Source: Candidatus Zhuqueibacterota bacterium | Lineage (GTDB): Bacteria; Zhuqueibacterota; Zhuqueibacteria; Zhuqueibacterales; Geothermadaptataceae | Assembly (NCBI GenBank): GCA_030950365.1 | Contig: JAUZRQ010000043.1 | Span: 1 to 64,000, forward strand | Direction of reading: 5' to 3' | Length of the DNA stretch: 64,000 nt | Part shown: positions 1 to 9,577 of the stretch, piece after piece | Position numbering within the stretch: the stretch's first letter is position 1 | How the letters are laid out: each line of letters opens with the position of its first letter | The notes under the pieces: generated by a model | Database searches by the model: none | Told to the model about the DNA's origin: nothing | What the model saw: only the letters and a program-made list of their open reading frames with translations | Translations under genes and position numbers: made by a program

Positions 1-529
1 ATGCGATCGCTTATCATTCAAAATCGCCGTAGGCGTGGCATGGATCTCCCTTAATCCGCGGCAAACCGTGTTCATCCGTGGCTCATTGCCCTGCCAGCGA
101 CAACCATCAGTGAAAATCAGTGGTTTGTTCCCCCTCCAAACGTGAAGCCGCAACATCGAGATAAAACGACCAACCATTGCAAGAATCCAAACTCCACAAG
201 CTGGAAGCTTGTGCCACAACTTCGCCCGCCATGGCAAGAAGCCCGAAGCCGCAAGCTGGAAGATTGCGCTACTACTTCATTCGCTCTTACGAGAAACGAA
301 ACCCAAGTACACAGCGAAGCGGGGTTTTTGAAAAGGGTGGTTCACGGTCAAATTGCGCAGCATGCCAGAAAAGACCATGCACCAATAATCAGCAAGTAAG
401 CCCCCCCACCCCAGGCGCCAACGGAGTCCTGCGGTGCGCAATCATTGGTTTGACCACGCCGGGGTTTTACTCATTCATTTAAGGATGGATGCACCATTCC
501 CCCCCTCTAGCCGCCGTTCATCGGCCGGC
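1..529. repeat. Repeat-filled spacer without a gene
   Basis: I see no credible gene here. The stretch is built from degenerate dispersed repeats that recur in other spacers of the window. At about 45-93 is a phrase of the type CGTGTTCATCCGTGGCTC, at about 108-127 a phrase of the type TCAGTGAAAATCAGTGGTTT, and at 200-275 two copies of CAAGCTGGAAG-TTG-GC. Short open frames cross it on the plus strand, but they are low-complexity readings of these repeats and lack ribosome binding sites. Confidence 0.6.
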
Positions 530-1723
530 TCAAATCATCCGCAGCGCTTGCGACAAGTCGTCGATCAAATCGTTGACATGCTCGATGCCCACCGAAAGCC
601 GGATCATGCCCTCGGTGATGCCGGTTTCGGCCAGCTCCTCCGGACTGTACGTGGAATGCGTCATGCTCGCCGGATGTTCGATCAGCGTATCCACATCGCC
701 GAGACTCACGGCCAGGGTCATGAGCTTCACGTTGTTCAGCAACGTGATTGCGGCCTCTCGCCCACCCTTGACTTCAAACGTGATCATGCCGCCAAAACCA
801 GACATTTGCTTTTTGGCCAGCTCATGCTGTGGATGCGTACTCAATCCCGGATACCACACGCGCGCCACTTTCGGATGAAAGGCCAGGTATTTGGCGATGC
901 GCATGGCGTTGAATGCGTGCCGTTCCATGCGCACGGGCAGGGTTTTCAGGCCGCGCAACAGCAGCCAGGCATTGAACGGGCTGATGCAACCGCCAAGATC
1001 GCGCAGGATTTCGCCGCGGGCCACATCGATAAATTCCGCATCGCCGATGAGAATGCCGCCGATGGTATCGCCATGGCCGCCAATGTATTTGGTGGCGCTG
1101 TGCAGCACAATATCGGCGCCCAGCTCCAGCGGCCGCTGGAAATACGGCGTGGCAAACGTATTGTCCACCAGCACTTTGGCGCCATGCCGGTGCGCTACTT
1201 CCGAACAGGCCGCGATATCCAGAATGCTCAGCGTGGGGTTGGCCGGCGTTTCGATGTACACCAGGCGGGTATCCTTGCGTAAGGCCTTTTCGATATTCGC
1301 CGGATCGGTGGCATCCACTTCGATGACATGAATGCCGAGCCGGGGCATAAGCTCGTGGAACAGTTTATGTGTGCCACCATACAGGGTGTTGCTGGCCACG
1401 ATGGACTCGCCGCTTTTCACCAGCGTCAGCACGGCGGTCACCGCAGCGGCCATGCCGGATGAGAGCGCCAGCGCCTTTTCCCCACCTTCGAGATAGGCCA
1501 TTTCGCGTTCGAGAGCCGCCTGCGTCGGATTGCCAAGCCGGGTGTAGATATAGCCCTCTTTTTCGCCGGCAAACAGCGCGGCGCCCTCCTCGGCGCTGGC
1601 AAAGGCAAAGGTCGAGGACTGATAGATCGGCGTACTGATCGCGCGCGTCGCCGGGTCCGGGCCGCCGAAACCGTGCACACAAATGGTCGCAAAATGCTTC
1701 TTTTTCAACTCTTCCCGATCCAT
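530..1723 (-). CDS. Methionine gamma-lyase-type PLP enzyme (Cys/Met metabolism family)
   Basis: A 397-residue cytosolic PLP enzyme of the Cys/Met metabolism (trans-sulfuration) family, with full family length. The best match by memory is methionine gamma-lyase, which splits methionine into methanethiol, ammonia and 2-oxobutyrate. Visible landmarks are the YTRLGNPT phosphate-binding loop (Tyr60-Arg62), Asp187 in VDNTF, and the PLP lysine Lys212 in HSATKYIGGHGD. The C-terminal block SLGDVDTLIEHPASMTHS is typical of the gamma-lyase branch. The residue equal to Cys116 of the Pseudomonas enzyme is Gly117 (LYGGT instead of LYGCT), so cystathionine gamma-lyase/synthase or O-acetylhomoserine chemistry cannot be excluded. 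The start has a GGAG about 8 bases upstream. The next gene upstream on this strand is gdhA, separated by a terminator, so it is probably its own transcript. Confidence 0.85.
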   Translation of the reverse strand: MDREELKKKHFATICVHGFGGPDPATRAISTPIYQSSTFAFASAEEGAALFAGEKEGYIYTRLGNPTQAALEREMAYLEGGEKALALSSGMAAAVTAVLTLVKSGESIVASNTLYGGTHKLFHELMPRLGIHVIEVDATDPANIEKALRKDTRLVYIETPANPTLSILDIAACSEVAHRHGAKVLVDNTFATPYFQRPLELGADIVLHSATKYIGGHGDTIGGILIGDAEFIDVARGEILRDLGGCISPFNAWLLLRGLKTLPVRMERHAFNAMRIAKYLAFHPKVARVWYPGLSTHPQHELAKKQMSGFGGMITFEVKGGREAAITLLNNVKLMTLAVSLGDVDTLIEHPASMTHSTYSPEELAETGITEGMIRLSVGIEHVNDLIDDLSQALRMI

Positions 1724-1807
1724 AAATACTCTCCGTGTTTCGGTTTAGGTTTTCCCACTCTCAGCAATCCGCAAAGATGGCCCATGCAGACGTTGCGCTG
1801 TGAACAT

Positions 1808-1846
1808 AAAAAAAGCCCGCCCGAGATGCTCGCATCCGAGCGGGCT
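1808..1846 (-). terminator. Rho-independent terminator of gdhA
   Basis: On the minus strand the arms AGCCCGC and GCGGGCT, with an inner partly paired segment, form a GC-rich hairpin followed directly by seven T. It lies about 15 bases after the gdhA stop. Confidence 0.85.
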
Positions 1847-1859
1847 GTTGCCGCCGTAA

Positions 1860-3122
1860 TTATGGATAAATGCCACGAACGCGAATGGCCTCGGCTACAC
1901 GATCCACGGCCAGCGCATACGCGCCACGGCGCATGCTCACGTTGTACTTCTTGCTGGTCTCAAGCACATCGTTGAAGCTTTTGACCATGACATCGAGCAG
2001 GTTCTGGTTGATATCGTTTTCTTTCCAGAAGAAGCTGTAGTTGTCCTGCACCCACTCGAAGTAAGACACGGTCACGCCGCCGGCATTGGCGAGGATGTCC
2101 GGAATCACGAAAATCCCGTTGTCATCCAGAATCGGATCGGCGCCGGGCGTCGTCGGCCCGTTTGCGGCCTCGGCGACGATGCGCGCTTTGATGGATGACG
2201 CATTTTCTTCGGTGATCACGTTCTCCAGCGCCGCCGGCACCAGCACCTCGCACTCCAGCGCCAGCAACTCTTCATTGCTGATCGAATCAGCCTCGGGATA
2301 GCCCACCACCGAACCGGTCTTCTGTTTATGCTCCAGAACCGCCCTCGGCGAGAGCCCATTCGCATTATAGATGCCGCCGCGCGAATCGGAAACGGCGATG
2401 ATTTTCATGCCATGATCCTCATGCAACAGCGTCGCCGCCACCGAGCCGGCATTCCCATATCCCTGAATCACCGCACGCGCGCCATTGAGATCAATATTCA
2501 GATGCTTTGCCGCTTCGACAATCGTGTATACGCAGCCACGGCCCGTGGCTTCGAAACGGCCCAGCGAACCACCTATAGACGTTGGCTTGCCAGTCACAAT
2601 ACCAGTAACCGTGTATCCGCGCATCATGCTGTAAGTATCCATGATCCAGGCCATCACCTGCGGATTGGTGTACACATCGGGAGCCGGGATGTCTCGTTCT
2701 GGCCCAATAAACGGCGCCAGTTCCGTCGCAAATCGACGCGTGAGGCCTTCCAATTCTTCGTCATTCATCGCTTTCGGATTGCAGACCACACCACCCTTAC
2801 CGCCACCGAACGGAATACCCACAACCGCACATTTCCAGGTCATCCAGCTTGCCAATGCCCGAACCTCATCCAGGGTCACATCCGGATGGTAACGGATACC
2901 GCCCTTGGCCGGCCCACGCGCGGTATTATGCTGAACGCGGTATCCAGTAAACATCTTGATTCGGCCATCCCGCATTTTCACAGGGAAATGAAACGTCAGC
3001 TCTCGTTCCGGATACCGGATGCGCTCGCGGATGTTTTCGTCCAGGTCCAGCAACTCTGACGCTGCATCGAAGGTCTCCAACGCAGCTTGCCAGGGATTAT
3101 ATTGTGCCTTTTGCTCGGACAT
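1860..3122 (-). CDS. gdhA: Glutamate dehydrogenase
   Basis: A Glu/Leu/Phe/Val dehydrogenase of about 420 residues that interconverts glutamate and 2-oxoglutarate plus ammonia, linking nitrogen and carbon metabolism in the cytosol. The N-terminal substrate domain has ARGPAKGGIRYHPDV and the catalytic lysine region KCAVVGIPFGGGKGGV, then PAPDVYT. The Rossmann domain has the dinucleotide loop GYGNAGSVAA. I place the start at the ATG at 3122 because GGAGGTGG sits 5 bases before it. An upstream ATG at 3134 would add four residues, but it overlaps that ribosome binding site. Coenzyme preference cannot be told by eye. A strong terminator follows. Confidence 0.95.
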   Translation of the reverse strand: MSEQKAQYNPWQAALETFDAASELLDLDENIRERIRYPERELTFHFPVKMRDGRIKMFTGYRVQHNTARGPAKGGIRYHPDVTLDEVRALASWMTWKCAVVGIPFGGGKGGVVCNPKAMNDEELEGLTRRFATELAPFIGPERDIPAPDVYTNPQVMAWIMDTYSMMRGYTVTGIVTGKPTSIGGSLGRFEATGRGCVYTIVEAAKHLNIDLNGARAVIQGYGNAGSVAATLLHEDHGMKIIAVSDSRGGIYNANGLSPRAVLEHKQKTGSVVGYPEADSISNEELLALECEVLVPAALENVITEENASSIKARIVAEAANGPTTPGADPILDDNGIFVIPDILANAGGVTVSYFEWVQDNYSFFWKENDINQNLLDVMVKSFNDVLETSKKYNVSMRRGAYALAVDRVAEAIRVRGIYP

Positions 3123-3977
3123 GGCCACCTCCATAGTTAATTGGATGGTTGATTATAAATTAAAAAATCGCTGCTAACAACAGAGGCAGCGATTTTCATT
3201 ATCAAGATCAAGGTCATGAACACCATTTGAATGCATCGGGCAGACCAGACGAGATTGCCCAGAGAAAGGCCAATGCCGATAAGTCGAAGCGAACGTAGAA
3301 ATGGAATGGTTTGAGAACAAAGAATGCCTTGCTGGCGGCAAGACGGGCGTTGATCGCGAGCGGTCAGCGGGCCTGTGGCTGCACAGCGGATTTTCTCACG
3401 CGGCTTAACGCCGCTATGTAAGAAAATGGGGGAGGTCATGATCCTGGTTTCAAACTTCGCACAACGCCTCACTCATCCTATCCTGAATACGCAACTCGAA
3501 GCAAAGGAAACACACCGCAAAACCAGAACGCCCTATATTATAAAATTCCAGCAAAATTTCCAACAAAAAAAGCGCTTACTACAATTTTTTCTTATAAAAA
3601 TTTCGCAACTGTTCAGCCTCTTACCTGTCATCGCGAGGAGCGGAGCGACGACGCGATCTCATTGGCATATTTGCAAAAAGAGATCGCCACGAATCTGCCT
3701 TTCGGCGGCTGCTCGCCATAACTGGCAAAATTTCATCAAACGGGAATAACTGAATAGCTATTAAATTTCTCGATTCAGGGCCAATTTGAGCCAGATGCGG
3801 CATCCTCGTTCAGCGCTGTTTCCGGTCTCTTCCCGAAACCCTTGCTTCGAATCAGTTCAGGCCATTTTCAGGGAGCCTATTCAACTATGGGGGGCAAAAC
3901 CACCCTGCGCGTCATGCCCGCTTGCCGTGCAGGGCCCACCGCAATGCCAGCCCATTGGGGAATCATTCCTGCCGGTT
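3123..3977. repeat. Spacer with a MITE-like element and other repeat remnants
   Basis: No credible gene. It holds one copy of the MITE-like element (3605-3758, listed separately). The remainder is AT-rich sequence after 3480 and degenerate sequence up to the glycosyltransferase end. Short open frames on both strands have no family features and no ribosome binding sites. Confidence 0.55.
3605..3758. repeat. MITE-like dispersed element, copy 1
   Basis: About 154 bp bounded by imperfect terminal inverted repeats, GCAACTGTTCAGC at the left and ATAACTGAATAGC at the right. The inside carries TCATCGCGAGGAGCGGAGCG and GACGACGCGATCTC. Read on the opposite strand it aligns along most of its length with the copy at 25123-25297. 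Confidence 0.7.
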
Positions 3978-4982
3978 TCAGGCAACGCAAATAAAATCTG
4001 TACCTTCATTGCAGCCATTTGCCAACAAAAAGTTTCGGATTTTTTCGCGCGCGTCCGGCCGGCCCACGCAGACGAGCACCAGGGCGCCGTCGCGCGCCAA
4101 TTGCGAATAATGCATCACCGGCAGGCCGGCCCAGGTTTTGCCCATCTTTTTGGCATCCACATCCACCAGCGCTTCGGGTTCAAAGCCGTGATGCCGCAGC
4201 AGGCGCAAAAGCCGGCGGCTTTCCGGTCCGCCGCCCCACAGTCGCAGCCGCCGGCCGGGCAACAGCGTGCGGGCGGCATGCTCGACTTTGAGCCGCAAAA
4301 ACGCCCCGGCCCGGTAGCGCTGCGAGCGCCGCGATAACCGCCCGGAGTGATCGTACCAGCAGTACAGCACGTCCGGCACTTTGGCCATGCGTACGCCGCG
4401 CTCCCACAGCCGCAAAAACAGCTCGTAATCCTCGGGGAAATCTCCATCCCGGTAGCCACCTGCGGCCAGCAGATCCGCCCGGCGCAGCATCAGGGTCGGA
4501 TGCGCCAGCGGCATTTCGATGAGCCGGTTGCGGTCGATCTCCGCTTCGCTGCGCACGGTATTGAGCCAGCCAATGTAGCGGCGCATGCCTTCGGTGACTC
4601 GGCTTGCAGGTTGCATATCCACCAGGCAGCCAATCCCCCCGAGATGCGGATGCTGCTGCGCGAAAGCCCACTGTTTTTCGAGCCGTTTTTGCAGGGATTC
4701 ATCATCAGCGTCCATGCGCGCGATCCATTCGCCCCGGGCCTGCAGCAAGCCGAAATTGAGAGCAGCCACCAGCCCGGCGTGCGGCCGTCGGAGCAGCCGC
4801 ACGCGCGGATCCGAAAACCCGGCGGCGATATCGGCCGAGCCGTCGGTGGAACCATCATCCACGATGAGGAGCTCGAATTCCGCAAACGTCTGCTGCAGGA
4901 TGCTTTGCACCGCCCGGGCAAGCCAGGACCGGGCATTGTAAACCGGCAGGAGCACGCTGATCTTGGGTGGAAGAGCTGGCAT
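3978..4982 (-). CDS. Family 2 glycosyltransferase with C-terminal nucleotide-binding domain
   Basis: 334 residues. Residues 1-235 form a GT-A glycosyltransferase: SVLLPVYN near the N-terminus, VDDGST at 41-46, the metal-binding motif MDADDE at 90-95 and FPEDYELFLRLW at 182-193, where the acidic pair would be the catalytic-base region. It would transfer a sugar from a nucleotide sugar to a glycan or lipid at the cytosolic face of the membrane. No membrane segment is visible. The last hundred residues are a separate Rossmann-like domain with WGGGPESRRLLRLLRHHG at 249-266, like the N-terminal domain of PglD-type sugar-modifying enzymes, so the protein may bind a second nucleotide or CoA-type ligand. 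It lies 132 bases downstream of the EndoQ/UvrD fusion on the same strand, without an obvious functional link. Acceptor and donor are unknown. Confidence 0.88.
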   Translation of the reverse strand: MPALPPKISVLLPVYNARSWLARAVQSILQQTFAEFELLIVDDGSTDGSADIAAGFSDPRVRLLRRPHAGLVAALNFGLLQARGEWIARMDADDESLQKRLEKQWAFAQQHPHLGGIGCLVDMQPASRVTEGMRRYIGWLNTVRSEAEIDRNRLIEMPLAHPTLMLRRADLLAAGGYRDGDFPEDYELFLRLWERGVRMAKVPDVLYCWYDHSGRLSRRSQRYRAGAFLRLKVEHAARTLLPGRRLRLWGGGPESRRLLRLLRHHGFEPEALVDVDAKKMGKTWAGLPVMHYSQLARDGALVLVCVGRPDAREKIRNFLLANGCNEGTDFICVA

Positions 4983-5114
4983 GTTGGTCGAAAATTTTGC
5001 CGGGGGTTGGATGTTGGGTTCATAGCCGCCGCGCGGCGGTCAGAGACCGCCTCTGCGCATCACGATATCGCTTCCGCAACTTTTGGTCTCGGCATCTCTC
5101 GTTTCAGAAAAACA

Positions 5115-8100
5115 TCAAAACAACTCCAATTGATTAGATGCCGGCGCTGGTTTCTTTTTGCGCGCGGGTCTCCGCGTTTTTTCGTATTGCTTGAGTTCCT
5201 CTTCGATATCCATCAAAAACCGCGAGGGTGATGTCTTGTAACTTTTGCCGAAGAGCGACCGTTTTTTGCTGCGCACCAGAAAAAGTTGCTCCTTCGCCCG
5301 CGTCATGCCCACGTAAAACAGCCGCCGCTCTTCGGCGGGATCGCTCTGCATTCCGGCCAAATCGAGCGGCAGCAACTTTTCCTCGCAACCGACGATGAAC
5401 ACCACCGGGAATTCCAGTCCTTTGGCTGCGTGCAGGGTCATGAGCGCCACGCGTTCCGCCGCCTCGTTCCCGGCATCGGTTTCTTTCTGCAGCAAAATAT
5501 AATCAAGAAAATCGGGAAGACCCGGATGCAGCCGCGCGATGCGCACCAGCCGCTGCCAGGATTCGTGCCGGTCGTTTTTGGCGGACAGCACCTGGCGCCA
5601 GCCATCGAGAAGGTACAAATGCTGCAAGGCCATCATAAGGCCGGCGGTTTGCAGCTTGTGACGGAATTCTTCGGCCTCGGCCAGAAACCGCCTTGTCCCC
5701 TGAGTTGCCGGCTGCGGCATACCGGTCATGCTTTCGAGGCGCTGCTTCACCTTCTCCCACGTCAGGGGGTGCACCGGGGTTGCTTCCAACTGCGCGCGGA
5801 TCATTTCGGCCGTCTTCGGCCCGACGTGTTCCACGGCAAATTGCAGCAACCGCGCCACCTCACCAGGGAATATTGGCTGATCATGGGCCAGTTGCACCAG
5901 TGTTAAAATCTCACGCACGCCATCGCGGGCAATCAGCGGCCGGTCGCCGGACACGCGGTAGGGAATCCCGTGCCGGGATAGCGCTTCCTCGAGATGGCTG
6001 CGCTGCTGGTTGAGGCGGTAGAGCACGGCAATATCGCCGAAGCTGCGCTGCGCATCTTCCTCGCTTTCCACCCGGCCCGAGTCCTGTGAAAACATGCTGG
6101 TGCCGCCCACCAGTTTTTCAATCTGATGCACGATGTACTCCGCCTCGGCCTTTTCGGTCGGCGCATCGTAAATCACCAACTGCCCCTCGGCATACATCTT
6201 TGCGGTCAGCGGCGGAATGTCCGGCAGCGCATCCTTACGGATCACCTGCGTTGACGCGTCCAGCAGGTGGCTGGCCGAACGGTAGTTCTCCGATAGATGC
6301 AGTACCTTCGCGCCCGGGAAATCCGTTTCAAACTGGCCGAAAAAGCGCACGTCCGAGCCGCGAAAGCCATAAATGGCCTGATTGGGATCGCCGATGGCCG
6401 TGAGCTGCACGCCGTCGCCCACCAGCAATTTCAGCAGCTCGTGCTGCACGGCGTTCAAATCCTGATATTCATCCACGAAAATATAGCGATAGCGCTGGCG
6501 CAGTTCATCCCGCACTTTTTCCTGTTCGCTCAGCAACCGCACCGATTCCAGCAACAGGTCATCAAAATCCACCAGGCCGCGCTGGCGCAGCGCATAGTTG
6601 TACTGCGCCACCTGTTCCGGCGCGTCGGCGAATTGTCCGGTGGCCTTCCAGCGACCGATCTCCTCAACCCGGCGGTTCCGCTCAGCGGCCGACAGCTCCG
6701 GCCAGAGGCCGGCAGCCACGACCTCCACCTCATCCGGACTCGCCAGCCGGAACCCGGCCGGCAATTCGGTTTGTTTGATAAACCGCCGCAGCAGTTGCAG
6801 GCAGAAGCTATGAAACGTGCCCACGGTGATGCCGCGCGCATCCTCGCCCAGCCGTTTTTGCAAACGCTCGTGCATTTCTTCTGCGGCGCGATTGGTAAAC
6901 GTGATGGCCAGAATGCGGTCTCCTGGAACAAAGCACTGCACCACGTGCGCAATGCGGTACGTGAGGGTGTGGGTTTTGCCGGTGCCCGGCCCGGCCACGA
7001 TGAGCAAATGTCCGCCGGTGTGGGTCACCGCACGCCACTGCGCTGAGTTCAAATCCTCGGGCAATTGCATGCCGAGCTGAATGTCGGCCGCCTGCAGGGG
7101 CCGCGACTCCGGTGGGAAATACGTTTCGCTCTCCTCTTCCATCGCCGTTTCGAGCTCGATATCCGTGCTCACGATCTCGGACTCCGGCGGCTCGAGCTCC
7201 TGCTTTGGCGATGCCTGTTCCGTTTCCGGTTTGGCGCGCGACGGCGCTTCTTCCGGTTGCCGGCGCACCGCTTCGGTCTCTTCTTCCGCGAAAAAGGTGA
7301 ACTGCTTGTCGATGTCGGCGCGCTCGGCGTCGTCGAAAATGCGCACCACGCCGTACTCGCCGTCGTATCCCGCAGCGATGTACACCTCGCCCGCGCGCAT
7401 ACGGCGGATGCCCTCGGCGATGACGCTGCCGGCCACCTGCGAAATCTCTTCCAGCGGCGCATCCATGAGGATATATAGCTCATTGCCCAGCTTCGCCAGC
7501 ATCTGAAGAAACAGGCTCTGCACTGCTTTGCTGCTGGCGCCCACGTTTTTGGCCTCGGCGATGACTTCCGGCAGCGGCACCAGGCTGTAATACGGCCGCC
7601 AGCGCGGTGGCTTTTCGCCCTCGGGACGATCGGCCAGTTCCTCCACGCGCGCCATCACGCCCACCGTCACCGGCTTGCCGCACTTCGGGCACAGCCCTTT
7701 GTTGGCCAGAGTTTCGCGCGGATGCAGCCGCACGCCGCACTTACGGTGGCCATCGTAATGGTATTTGCCCTCCTCGGGGAAAAACTCAATCGTGCCCAGA
7801 AGCCCGCGATCGTCGGGATCGGCCAGCGCGCGGTACAGGCCCGGATAGCTGAATTCGGTGTCAAATATCGTAGCCTCGCGCGCCAGCTTCTGCGGCGAAT
7901 GCGCATCGGAGTTGGAAACCAGCACGAACGGATCGAGCTGTTTGAGTCGCCAGTTCATGGGCGGGTCGGACGACAGTCCGGTTTCCACGGCAAAAATGTG
8001 CGAGGTCAGATCGCCGAAGCAGTCTTCGATGCGGTCGAAGCCGCCCTTGGAGCCCAGCGCCGAAAACCACGGCGTCCAGATGTGCGCCGGCACCAGAAAC

Positions 8101-8573
8101 GCCAGCGGCCCGGCTTCGAGGGTGATTTCCAGCAGATCGCGCGAATCCAGTCCCAGAATCGGACGGCCGTCGGAGCGGATGTTGCCGATGGCGTCCAGCC
8201 GCGCCTGGATGGTCTCGGCCACTTCAAAATTGGGCGCAAACACCACGTTGTGGATTTTGCGCACGCGATCCATTTTTTTGTAAATGTTGGAAATTTCGGC
8301 CGTCAGCATGAACCGCACCGCCCCCTGGCAGGCCGCCGGCACTTCGTCCTGCGTGACGCGGGCATATTCGGGTTTGAGCTTATACAACCCCTCTTCGACC
8401 GGCTCCAGCTTCTGCTTCAGCTCCTCCATCCAGCCGGGATGCACAAAATCCCCGGTGCCCACAATCTGGATGCCCTTGAGCTGCGCCCACTTCGAAAGAT
8501 GTTCCAGATTGAGCTGCTTGCTGGTGGCGCGGGAAAAATGGGAATGGATATGCAAATCGGCAACATATTTCAT
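5115..8573 (-). CDS. EndoQ-like PHP nuclease fused to UvrD/PcrA-type helicase
   Basis: 1152 residues with two enzymes in one chain. Residues 1-420 match the endonuclease Q family, which nicks DNA 5' of deaminated bases: PHP metal ligands DLHIHSHFS (6-14), GTGDFVHPGW (39-48), TAEIS (91-95), VPAHIWTPWFS (161-171) and NSDAHSP (221-227), then a zinc-finger-like insert with Cys279, Cys295 and Cys298. An acidic, proline-rich linker fills about 425-500. Residues 505-1120 are a superfamily-1 3'-5' helicase: Walker A AGPGTGKT (527-534), TFTNRAAEEM (558-567), DEYQD (701-705), GDPNQAIYGFRGS (728-740), NYRS (763-766), LHAAKGLEF (1047-1055) and VGMTRAKEQL (1088-1097). All motifs look intact. The tail is lysine-rich and ends in NQLELF, close to the bacterial beta-clamp consensus QL(S/D)LF. 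A role in repair of deaminated DNA, with nicking and unwinding coupled, is my inference. Confidence 0.92.
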   Translation of the reverse strand: MKYVADLHIHSHFSRATSKQLNLEHLSKWAQLKGIQIVGTGDFVHPGWMEELKQKLEPVEEGLYKLKPEYARVTQDEVPAACQGAVRFMLTAEISNIYKKMDRVRKIHNVVFAPNFEVAETIQARLDAIGNIRSDGRPILGLDSRDLLEITLEAGPLAFLVPAHIWTPWFSALGSKGGFDRIEDCFGDLTSHIFAVETGLSSDPPMNWRLKQLDPFVLVSNSDAHSPQKLAREATIFDTEFSYPGLYRALADPDDRGLLGTIEFFPEEGKYHYDGHRKCGVRLHPRETLANKGLCPKCGKPVTVGVMARVEELADRPEGEKPPRWRPYYSLVPLPEVIAEAKNVGASSKAVQSLFLQMLAKLGNELYILMDAPLEEISQVAGSVIAEGIRRMRAGEVYIAAGYDGEYGVVRIFDDAERADIDKQFTFFAEEETEAVRRQPEEAPSRAKPETEQASPKQELEPPESEIVSTDIELETAMEEESETYFPPESRPLQAADIQLGMQLPEDLNSAQWRAVTHTGGHLLIVAGPGTGKTHTLTYRIAHVVQCFVPGDRILAITFTNRAAEEMHERLQKRLGEDARGITVGTFHSFCLQLLRRFIKQTELPAGFRLASPDEVEVVAAGLWPELSAAERNRRVEEIGRWKATGQFADAPEQVAQYNYALRQRGLVDFDDLLLESVRLLSEQEKVRDELRQRYRYIFVDEYQDLNAVQHELLKLLVGDGVQLTAIGDPNQAIYGFRGSDVRFFGQFETDFPGAKVLHLSENYRSASHLLDASTQVIRKDALPDIPPLTAKMYAEGQLVIYDAPTEKAEAEYIVHQIEKLVGGTSMFSQDSGRVESEEDAQRSFGDIAVLYRLNQQRSHLEEALSRHGIPYRVSGDRPLIARDGVREILTLVQLAHDQPIFPGEVARLLQFAVEHVGPKTAEMIRAQLEATPVHPLTWEKVKQRLESMTGMPQPATQGTRRFLAEAEEFRHKLQTAGLMMALQHLYLLDGWRQVLSAKNDRHESWQRLVRIARLHPGLPDFLDYILLQKETDAGNEAAERVALMTLHAAKGLEFPVVFIVGCEEKLLPLDLAGMQSDPAEERRLFYVGMTRAKEQLFLVRSKKRSLFGKSYKTSPSRFLMDIEEELKQYEKTRRPARKKKPAPASNQLELF

Positions 8574-8996
8574 GGTCCGGGCTCCGGCAAAAAATGCATT
8601 TCGTCCTGTTTATCATCAAGGCCGATTGATGTCGATTGGAATTTTTGGCCGCCTGGCCGCTGCGCCGTGTGTCACCCTGCAGATCACTACCCGACGATAG
8701 ACAAAATGCTAACAAAAGTGTAACACAATTGCAAGCGGAATTTGGCGGATAAAACGAAAATACCCGATGGTGTATGAGCCATGGAAACGTTGCCATGGGT
8801 TTATTTCAATGGCAGATGCCCATTAATGGCGCTGAATTTTTAAAGCCAAAGCGAACACGGATAACACGGATGACGTGGATAGTCACAGATATCGATTAAT
8901 TGGATATTTTATTAATCCGCGTTGCATCCGTGGCTCTAATTCGACAGTGGAATTCTGCGAAATCAGTGGTATTTCAAAACCCAAAGACCTTTGCCC

Positions 8997-9066
8997 GATC
9001 CTACTTCCGACGGTGTATTCATGGCAAGCATTCGCGTCAATACACGGTCACAGACCGGGTAGGATC
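8997..9066. repeat. Double-hairpin repeat element, copy 1
   Basis: 70 bp beginning GATCCTAC and ending GTAGGATC. The right half has the small hairpin ACACGGTC-ACA-GACCGGGT and the left half keeps the arm GACGGTGT. The outer ends are inverted repeats of each other. It belongs to the same family as 18470-18542 and 18682-18755. Confidence 0.75.
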
Positions 9067-9554
9067 GGATACTGCACGAACAACCGCGTAGCGGTGGCAT
9101 GTATCCCGAAAATCCGATCAGAGTGCTCATGAAAAATATGCATTATCGCCCTCGTCACAAAATGCTTTGCGCCCTTTGCGCACTCCGCGGTTCCTCCCCC
9201 AAAACCGCAGTTCCAGGCCAGCGTCTCCGGCCCACAAGGGGCCGGGATTACAGCAATTATCCGTCTTCATAAATACATAGTCAGAGACCGTGTGGGATCA
9301 TTGCGACATTCGCTTCATCCGCGTGCCGTCCGGTTGCATCCGTGGCTAAACAATCCATCCGTGCCCTACTGTGAAATCCGTGGTTTCCCACAACCGGAAG
9401 ACGTTTCCTGATCCTTCAATGGCCATCCAGACCACCAAGCTACCGTTTCCTACCGAATCGTTACATTTTGCTTGAGGAACACCTTGAAAAATGATAGATT
9501 TAACCGCTTACGCTTTGAATGGCCAGACAGCAGGTACCTGATCTCATCAAAGGC

Positions 9555-9577
9555 CCCAGGCACCTCTCAGGTGCCTG
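9555..9577. terminator. Perfect hairpin upstream of the permease gene
   Basis: CCAGGCACCT-CTC-AGGTGCCTGG is a 10-bp perfect stem with a 3-base loop, followed by TTTCTCG. The T-tract is weak, so termination is possible but not certain. Upstream, CAGGTACCTG could compete for pairing with one arm. It resembles the terminator hairpins at 53650 and 54452. Confidence 0.4.

Noticed and set aside
142-482. Two overlapping plus-strand frames in the first spacer
   Set aside because: They run through dispersed repeat phrases, lack ribosome binding sites and have no recognisable domain.
434-1282. Long plus-strand open frame (282 codons) opposite the methionine gamma-lyase-type gene
   Set aside because: It is antisense to a clear enzyme with full family motifs, has no family resemblance and His/Arg-rich composition typical of a shadow frame.
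3137-3472. 111-codon minus-strand frame upstream of gdhA
   Set aside because: No family features, no ribosome binding site, and it lies in a repeat-rich spacer.
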